Both the position numbers and the translations under genes were made by a program. A stretch of 64,000 nt of DNA from Ligustrum vulgare (Eukaryota > Streptophyta > Magnoliopsida > Lamiales > Oleaceae): contig OY743190.1 of assembly GCA_963555705.1 (NCBI GenBank), positions 21,521,491 to 21,585,490 on the forward strand. The letters are read 5' to 3'. This document shows, in pieces, positions 58,139-64,000 of the stretch (positions are counted from its first letter, which is position 1; the number at the start of each line of letters is the position of its first letter). Below the pieces are notes generated by a model that did not search any database, was not told the DNA's origin, and was given only the letters and a program-made list of their open reading frames with translations.

Positions 58139-59278
58139 ATGTCTAGCAGACGGGATTCATCATCTTCATCAGTTGGGGACAACCAAGGAATTTACAAAAG
58201 GGAGCCAGCAGCTGCATCAACGAGCCACAACAAACGACCTGAAGGTATGAATAGGGTGAATAACAATGTTGTAGGTGTGATGGAGACTTTACATGAGCAA
58301 TTTGAGAAGTTGATGACTAGGATGGATAGGCAGGAGGAAACTATTAATAAGTTGCGTAGGGAACAAACTCATGTGGGTCCTAGAGCTAGGAGGGAAGACC
58401 GGAGAGATCATAGGGGGAGACATAATCAAAGGGTTGGATATGGGTTTAATGATGAAGAGTTTGCGAGTGAAGGAAGTAGTATCCAATCATCTGTGGCTAG
58501 TGTAAGGAGGAGAAGGGGTAGAGGAGATAGGGATGAAAGGGCGAATAATAGAAGAGATCGTGGTGATCGGGATGAGATAGATGATAATCTAGGTAAAATA
58601 AAATTGTCTATTCCACCTTTTCATGGGAGGAGTGATCCGGAGGCTTACCTAGATTGGGAGAAGAAGGTAGAGTTGATGTTTGATTGCCACAATTATTCTG
58701 AGGGAAAGAAGGTGAAGTTAGCGGTTGTTGAGTTCACCGATTACGCCATTAATTGGTGGGATCAGTTGGTGAAGGATCGGAGGAGGAATGGTGAAGGGCC
58801 GGTGGATACATGGCGTGAGATGAAAACCATCATGAGGAAGAGGTTTGTCCCAAGCCACTATCATAGGGATATTTATCAAAGGTTGCAGGGGCTCGCGCAA
58901 GGTTCTAGGAGTGTAGAGGAATATCATAGAGACATGGAGGTAGCCATGATTAGGGCCAACGTGGTGGAGGATCGGGAAGCTACAATGGCTAGATTTTTGA
59001 GTGGGCTGAACAGAGATATTGCAAACATCGTTGAGTTACAACATTATGTAGAACTGGAAGACATGGTGCACATGGAAATGAAGGTGGAAAGGCAATTAAG
59101 GCGAAAGGGGACATCTAAACAATCACCGGGAACTTATCCTACATCACAACCGAGGAAGGATCACAATGACGAGCACGTCCCGAAGGGAAAGGAGGAACTT
59201 ACAACTAAAGGTAAAAATATTTCTGATTCTCAACCTACTAGGGATAGAAATATTAAGTGCTTTAAGTGTTTGGGGTAG
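58139..59278 (+). pseudogene. Gag of the gag-protease-only CRM-like element
   Basis: 379 residues from MSSRRDSSSSSVGDN. A coiled-coil-like stretch (about 40-80) and Arg/Asp-rich region (85-150) precede the gag core: KLSIPPFHGRSDPEAYLDWE, FDCHNYSEGKKVKLAVVEF, WWDQLVKDRRRNGEGPVDTW, MRKRFVPSHYHRDIYQRL and MARFLSGLNRDIANIVEL. It ends CFKCLG and a TAG, inside the zinc knuckle; GHIASQC follows in the same frame. Apart from this stop gag is intact, so it may be a recent lesion. Either the knuckle and protease are lost, or rare readthrough makes them. Confidence 0.88.
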
Positions 59279-60598
59279 GGCCATATAGCATCACAGTGTC
59301 CAAATAAGAAAGTAATGCTCTTGCGTGATAATGGTGAAATTAGTTCTGAGGATGAATTTAAGGGAATGCCTAAGTTAGTGGATGTTGGGGCTAGTAGTAG
59401 CGATGAAGAGGGGTTAACTTATGCGGTGAAGGGGTCCCTTGTGAATAGACGTGTCCTAAATTCTCGAACTAAGATGGTTGAAATTGATGAACAGTGGGAT
59501 AATCTTTTCCACACTAGGTGTTTGGTAGGGAAAAAGGTTTGTGGGATGGTAATTGATGGGGGGAGTTGTACTAATGTGGTTAGTACATTATTGGTGGAGA
59601 AGTTGGGATTGCCTAAGGTGAAACACCCCAACCCCTATAAATTACAGTGGTTAACCGAGTCGGGAGAACTTAAGGTGAACAAGCAGGTTGATATTAAATT
59701 CACCACTGGGGGTTATAGAGATGAGGTGGTGTGTGATGTGGTCCCTATGCATGTTGGGCATATTTTATTGGGAAGACCATGGCAACATGATAGGAGAGTG
59801 GTGCATGATGGGTTCAAAAATAGATATTCTTTCATGAAGGATGGAAAAAGGATCACACTTGCTCTGCTAACGCCTAAAGAGGTCCAAGAGGACCGATTGA
59901 AAATAAAGAGCGAGTTTGAGGGGAAAAATACGAGCGTTGAGGCCACGACCTCAGAAAAAGGAGAGGGTGTGAAAATTGAAAACAAGAGAGTTGAGGCCAC
60001 GACCTCAGAAAAAGGTGAGCTCAAGAGAGAAAAGAAAAAGAGAAGAGAGTCACCCAAAAAAATAAGTTTACTTGCATTTGCTAACACATCCCTCCCTAGT
60101 TTGGCTAATTTTGTTTTGCAGGTACTACAACCAAATTACAAAACTAAGGCCAAAAGGAAAATTAATTTCCGGACAGAACAACCCCAAAGGATGATGCATT
60201 GCACAAAACAGGAACAGGTCACTCGAACCAACGAAAGAAAGAGATACATAAAGGAGAGGCCATATACGGATTCGAGGTCGAATCCTTTCCAAGAAAGGGG
60301 GGATGAAGTGATCCGAAGTAGGAGACCAAAGGAGAAGTCGACCTATGGGCAATGTGACAGTGATCTACGCAGGAAACGACACAAGTTTCATGTTGGAAGC
60401 GAGCCGAGAAGACAAAGGGGTCGAGCCAAATCAAAGGGGCAAAGTTTGGAGGCCAATGACACATTCACGGCCGTAAAGTCTGTTGTTCACAGCCGTAACA
60501 TTCCCTCGGGTCAAAAGCAAGAATTCCAGGATTTTATTACTTACGGCCGTAAGACTACAGTTCACGGTCGTAACTCCTTCTCTGGTGGAATTGAGTAA
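59279..60598 (+). pseudogene. Zinc-knuckle remainder, protease and filler, reading into the 3' LTR
   Basis: Same frame as gag after its TAG; the next ATG is at 59315. The protease site IDGGSCTNV and HILLGRPWQHDR are intact. The linker has two VEATTSEKGE units. After SLPSLANFVLQ (about 60120) the frame enters filler with no RT similarity, then DSRSNPFQERGDE, the integrase end, and continues 295 bp into the 3' LTR through the palindrome array. Pol reading into the 3' LTR is known for CRM elements. A protease without RT could still mature Gag. Confidence 0.8.
60291..60303 (+). other. Polypurine tract
   Basis: AAGAAAGGGGGGA directly before the 3' LTR; it would prime plus-strand DNA synthesis. 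Confidence 0.85.
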
Positions 60599-61202
60599 TT
60601 CAGCAAAATTGATACTTACGGCCGTGAGAGTTCTTGTTACGGCCGTAACTCATTAACAGAAAGTCACTTACGGCCGTAAGTGACATTTTTACGGCCGTAA
60701 CACCTACTTTTCCAGAATTCGCGTTTTGTTAATTTAATTCCGTTTTTTATTAAATACTCTTATGTTTTGGGCCCAAATTAGCGAAAAACCCTAGTTAGGT
60801 CAGTTTTTACATTATATTACTTTGTTTTTCATATGAAACAACAACTTTGATATTATTGAATGAATGTGAGATTTTCTCTCTCGAAAAGGAGGATTCCTTT
60901 TTTTTCTTGTTCTTGAAGAACAATTCATAGAACTTATCAAATATTTTTTCTTGAATATTTGTGGCGTTCCAATCAGAAACTTATCAAGGAATTTGGCATC
61001 CCTTGTGGCGTTTCGAAAACCTCGGTTCTTCAATCCGCATCGTCAATTTATTGCGTCGTGATTGTTGGGTCCAGGTCCTATCGTCAATTTTTATCCTTTC
61101 CAGTATTTTAATTATTGTGTTCTTGGCTGAATCTGGATCTTTCCTAACTTTGTTTCGTTTAATTCCGCGTATTCGTTGTGACCCCCTCACATGATCACAT
61201 CA
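60304..61202 (+). repeat. 3' LTR of the gag-protease-only CRM-like element
   Basis: TGAAGTGATCCG to TGATCACATCA, 899 bp, about 98 percent identical to the 5' LTR by eye, followed by the CCCGA duplication. Confidence 0.92.
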
Positions 61203-61207
61203 CCCGA

Positions 61208-62195
61208 GCTCCAACACAACTGGAATTGGTGGTGTAGAATATACGGCCTACCTTTGATGCCACGAGTGAGGATATTTATCTGGAGGCAGTATTTTGACGT
61301 TTTACCATCGGGGGAACTGCTTTGGCGACGAGGAATAGCTTGCAACAGAGGCTGTGCGTATTGCGGGAATATGAAACAAACTTCCATATTTTTTTTGGGT
61401 GTAAGCGAGCTAAACTCATTTAGAAGGAAGCCGAAATTTGGTGTGAGATTAAGAAGCATGCCTCAGGGACATATATTCTAACTAGTCTTGCCTTTAATCA
61501 GCTGTCAGTTGGTTTTGAGATTATTGATGCACTCCATTGGATCATTTGGTGGGAGAGAAATTATGAGGCATTTCAGGGTCGAAGAAGGGACACCAAACAT
61601 TTGCTAGAGCTGGCTTCAACTGTCATCTACCATGAGGAGAACCCAGTTGGAAAGCGGCAGTTATCTTCACAGGCTAGGAGAAGGTGGTTGCATCCTACTA
61701 GGGGGCATCTTAAACTCAACACCAATGCAACTGTTCAAGACGAGTTAATAGGAGTCGGGGCTGTAATCCAAGACGAGCAGGGAGTTATTGTAGCAGCTAT
61801 GTGTCGAACATTAGCGGGCAGATTTGAACCGGGAGACGCTGAAGCTTTGACTTTAGGGAGGGTTTCAGGTTAGCACAAGACACTGATCTCCATGTTGACA
61901 CAGCGGAGATTGATGCTCTTCAATTGGTTCGAGACATCCCAAATATTTCACCCTTAGCTCTGGCTGCCATGATTCTTAGTGATATTCAAATGTTCATGGA
62001 TGAGGTTGGTTGTGGTTCATGCTGCTATATTCCACGAGAGGGGAATAGTGTAGCCTACAAGTTAGCTTCATATGCAACTTCTTTAGTTGATTTTATTTCT
62101 TGGATTGATTGTATTTCGTATTTTATTGCGTCCCAAGTCTTGGGCGACAGAATTGAAAGAGATTACAACTTTTTCATCAAAAAATAAAAAATAAA
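61208..62195 (+). pseudogene. LINE ORF2 zinc-binding C-terminus and RNase H, with A-rich tail
   Basis: WCRIYGLPLMPRVRIFIWRQ and CNRGCAYCG are the zinc-binding RT C-terminal region (zf-RVT type). From 61601 comes an RVT_3-type RNase H: HPTRGHLKLNTNATVQDELI, GAVIQDEQGVIVAAM and DAEALTL. The first catalytic Asp is replaced (NTNA, codon 61724-61726). A stop at 61871 and a shift follow; the end DRIERDYNFFIKK stops at 62187 before the A-rich tail. Confidence 0.85.
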
Positions 62196-62209
62196 AAAAC
62201 TCTAAATCT

Positions 62210-62617
62210 TGATTATTAAGTATTTTAAAGACAAAATAATTTATCAAAACTCATAAACGTGACTTTAAAAAAATAGCTTTATTTATTAATATGCCACCAT
62301 TGCTTTCATAAGTCATTCTCTCTGAAATCTGCAAAAGTAGTTAAAAAATAACGGAATGAGTATTTTGAATACTCAGTAGACTCATCGCCAATAATTAATT
62401 TTTAAAATAATTGAACACATACTTATTCAACAAATACAGTGACCAAATCATCAGAATCATAGGTTTTCGTATCGTAAGGTGTGGGTAGTCTCGTCTCATG
62501 CATTAAAGCTTTTAAGTTATGCATAACCAAATCATTTTCTCATTTTATCTCATAAGAGATGTTCTTGTCCCATCTCATCCATCAAAACATTTAAATGACG
62601 TAAAAATCACATAATAC
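62210..62617. repeat. Right part of the LTR fragment that received the LINE
   Basis: A/T-rich with ACTCAGTAGACTCAT and CATCTCATCC phrases. I infer that it continues 49163-49340 because only one 14-bp target copy separates the two. It ends where hAT-like sequence begins. Confidence 0.45.
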
Positions 62618-62755
62618 CAATGTTTTCAAACCTGGTCCGGCCCAGAAACCCGCGACCCGGCCCAAAAACCGGGCCAGGTCACATTAAAAACCCGATCAAG
62701 TCAAACTCGATCAACAACCCGGGTTGACTCGGGAAACGCGGTCGACCCGGACCCG
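62618..62755. mobile_element. Fragment of a hAT-like element left end
   Basis: CAATGTTTTCAAACCTGG and the following GACCCGG/CCGGGTT repeats match the left end at 17318. It stops after about 138 bp and joins LTR sequence at GGTGGGAAAGTGAATG. No right end or duplication is seen. Confidence 0.6.
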
Positions 62756-63565
62756 GTGGGAAAGTGAATGTTAAACCGCCTTGCGGTGGAAATGTGAATG
62801 TTAACCTGGTTCCAAATAAGAACTGCTCACTACTCTCCGATTGACTAGAAGATACATCAAGTGAGCTCACGATGGAAATGAAGTAAAGTTTTGAAATGTT
62901 TAAGTGGAAGTTTGAAAAGTTTGAAAGTTGTGAAAGGTTAAAGTGAATGGGGATACATATTTCAAATTGTTTTAAAGTATTTCATGTCATAAGCATGCAT
63001 CACTTGCACGAAGTTTTCTTACTGAGCTTTAGCTCACCCAAATCCCTCCCCAATATATTTCAAGTGATGAAAGCTAGATGAGACGAGTAGAGCATTTGGT
63101 GGCAGACTCAGGATATACTCGCTTCAACCTTTTTAAAATAAAGTCAAATTAGAATTTAGTTCAATTTCTCATTAATTATTATCTAATTTATTTATTATTG
63201 ATAATTGCTTGGTTGGAGTTAGCTTCGAGTAAGTATGAGTATCGTATTAGAGGTTAAATTACCTCTTGTTGTATTTGTTAAAGTTTATTATTTGGAATTA
63301 TATTGTTGAGGAGTTTGAGATTCTTTTTGAAAAGGGGTTTGATGATGTTTGAGATTGAATGAGTTGAGATGTGTGTTTTAAAATGGTTATGATGTCTCTC
63401 TACATGTTGGCTATGTCCAATTTATAGAGGAGACTATGTCGAAATCTCTGTAAAATTTCATAATAGAAAATGAAAATGTTGAGGTTTTAAATGATTCCTT
63501 TTCCGCATTTAAGTAAAGAAAAGTTAACATGCCTAGGTTTAAGATTTTGAACTTGGGGTGTTACA
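62756..63565. mobile_element. Partial Tekay-like LTR, 3' part
   Basis: Aligns with 51999-52856 of the solo LTR (CCAAATAAG, AAGTGAGCTCACGATGG, CTTTAGCTCACCC, TTGGCTATGTCCAATTTA) and ends GGGGTGTTACA at 63565. The first 2 kb are missing. Confidence 0.75.
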
Positions 63566-64000
63566 GCCTCCGTCGCGTGGTGGCGCCGGTTTGGGGGTGG
63601 TTTTAAATGATTCCTTTTCCACATTTAAGTAAAGAAAACTTCTTTGCGTGTTTGACGGGAAGAACCGAGGCTTGGAGGATTTGGATTCTTGGATTTTTCG
63701 ACGACATTCTAGTCGAGGCGTCAAGGTAAGTGGTGGATTCGGTTATATCTTTCGTTTTATAGGATTTTGGGGTGAAGCAGTGGCGGTAGATTGGGTGGTG
63801 TGCGTTCGTCCGTGTGGGGTTGAGGCGGCGGCTGCGTTGGTTTGGTTGAGAGAGATGGATTTGGTTAATTGTAGAAATTGATTTTTGGCTTGGGGCGTGA
63901 TGTGGGTAGTGGTGAATGGTATGGTGGTGTTCTGATGGTGAAGAGCAATAGTGATGTTCGGTTTATGGTGTTGTTATGAATGTTGTGAAATTTAGATTCG
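63566..64000. other. GC-rich LTR-like sequence at the window edge
   Basis: GTCGCGTGGTGGCGCCGG and CGTCAAGGTAAGTGG (a good splice-donor match) look like the transcribed part of a chromoviral LTR. 63601-63639 repeats about 38 bp of the preceding LTR (TTTTAAATGATTCC, CATTTAAGTAAAGAAAA at 63484-63521). A 77-residue frame at 63648-63881 has no recognisable domain. Cut by the window end. Confidence 0.35.

Larger units (their letters stand above)
56807..61202 (+). mobile_element. Gag-protease-only CRM-like Ty3/gypsy element (TSD CCCGA)
   Basis: A 4,396-bp element with near-identical 900- and 899-bp LTRs, Met-type primer site, gag, protease, purine tract AAGAAAGGGGGGA, and perfect CCCGA duplications (56802-56806, 61203-61207). 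RT, RNase H and nearly all of integrase are missing: protease is followed by about 190 bp of unrelated filler and the integrase tail DSRSNPFQE. One stop breaks gag. Only about 15 substitutions separate the LTRs, so this is the youngest large insertion here. It resembles the known non-autonomous CRM elements of grasses in concept. Confidence 0.9.
49341..62195 (+). mobile_element. Full-length L1-type LINE with two nested insertions
   Basis: AAAACTCTAAATCT is duplicated at 49327-49340 and 62196-62209, and the element ends in an A-rich tail (62178-62199), as target-primed insertion leaves. Subtracting the Tekay-like LTR and the CRM-like element with their duplications leaves about 5.6 kb, the usual plant L1 length. 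ORF1 (DUF4283-like, then CCHC) and ORF2 (endonuclease, RT, zinc-binding RT C-terminus, RNase H) are in order but broken by many stops and shifts. Confidence 0.88.

Noticed and set aside
63648..63881. 77-residue plus frame in GC-rich DNA
   Set aside because: Probably transcribed LTR sequence; no domain, and a splice donor lies inside it.

Overview
This window is from a flowering-plant nuclear genome. The evidence is AT-rich DNA, plant-type LTR retrotransposons of both superfamilies (Ty3/gypsy and Ty1/copia), an L1-type LINE with plant ORF1 domains, hAT-like and PIF/Harbinger-like miniature elements, and one plant-type nuclear gene for a mitochondrial ribosomal protein. I cannot name the species. 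The shape is that of an ageing transposon nest, and the retroelement reading frames are nearly all broken.

Layout. 1-3540: AT-rich repeats, a hAT-like non-autonomous element (1686-2561) and a PIF-like MITE (2952-3465). 3541-11744: a minus-strand, CRM-like Ty3/gypsy element split by a copia-type solo LTR (5981-7744); its 5' LTR is truncated. 11745-13059: dispersed GTGAC repeat and CCACC-rich DNA. 13060-17292: the only convincing host gene, mitochondrial L7/L12 (CDS 15909-16556), bracketed by two MITEs of one family. 17318-23207: hAT element, a 126-bp perfect palindrome (19150-19275), a GTGACAT/ATGTCAC repeat field, MITEs, microsatellites and a third GTGAC copy. 23208-26669: a MITE that received a copia element lacking reverse transcriptase. 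26679-28009: unidentified. 28018-28733: third hAT-like element. About 28990-43625: a minus-strand Athila-like Ty3/gypsy element carrying three nested insertions (a 1.36-kb solo LTR, a second copy of the copia-type solo LTR, and a 2.4-kb gag-protease-only copia element). 44390-46020: Athila-type solo LTR. 47370-49160: decayed Tat/Ogre-type pol. 49163-62617: an LTR fragment into which a full-length L1-type LINE inserted (49341-62195, 14-bp target duplication). That LINE was later hit by a Tekay-like solo LTR (49993-52856) and by a young gag-protease-only CRM-like element (56807-61202). 62618-64000: hAT fragment fused to part of a Tekay-like LTR, then GC-rich LTR-like sequence.

Insertion order can be read from target duplications. 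AAAGC, ACTTT, GGTGG, CACTA, TACTC and CCCGA (5 bp) flank LTR units; 8-bp duplications flank three hAT-like elements; TTA or TAA flanks MITEs; AAAACTCTAAATCT flanks the LINE.

The most unusual signals are these. First, both CRM-like LTR families carry arrays of a palindrome close to TTACGGCCGTAA arranged as pairs whose centres are 21 bp apart (9 pairs, one of them 22 bp). Second, there is a GC-rich 126-bp perfect palindrome with smaller hairpins inside each arm. Third, three separate LTR elements have lost the reverse-transcriptase region. I found no tRNA, rRNA or CRISPR array.
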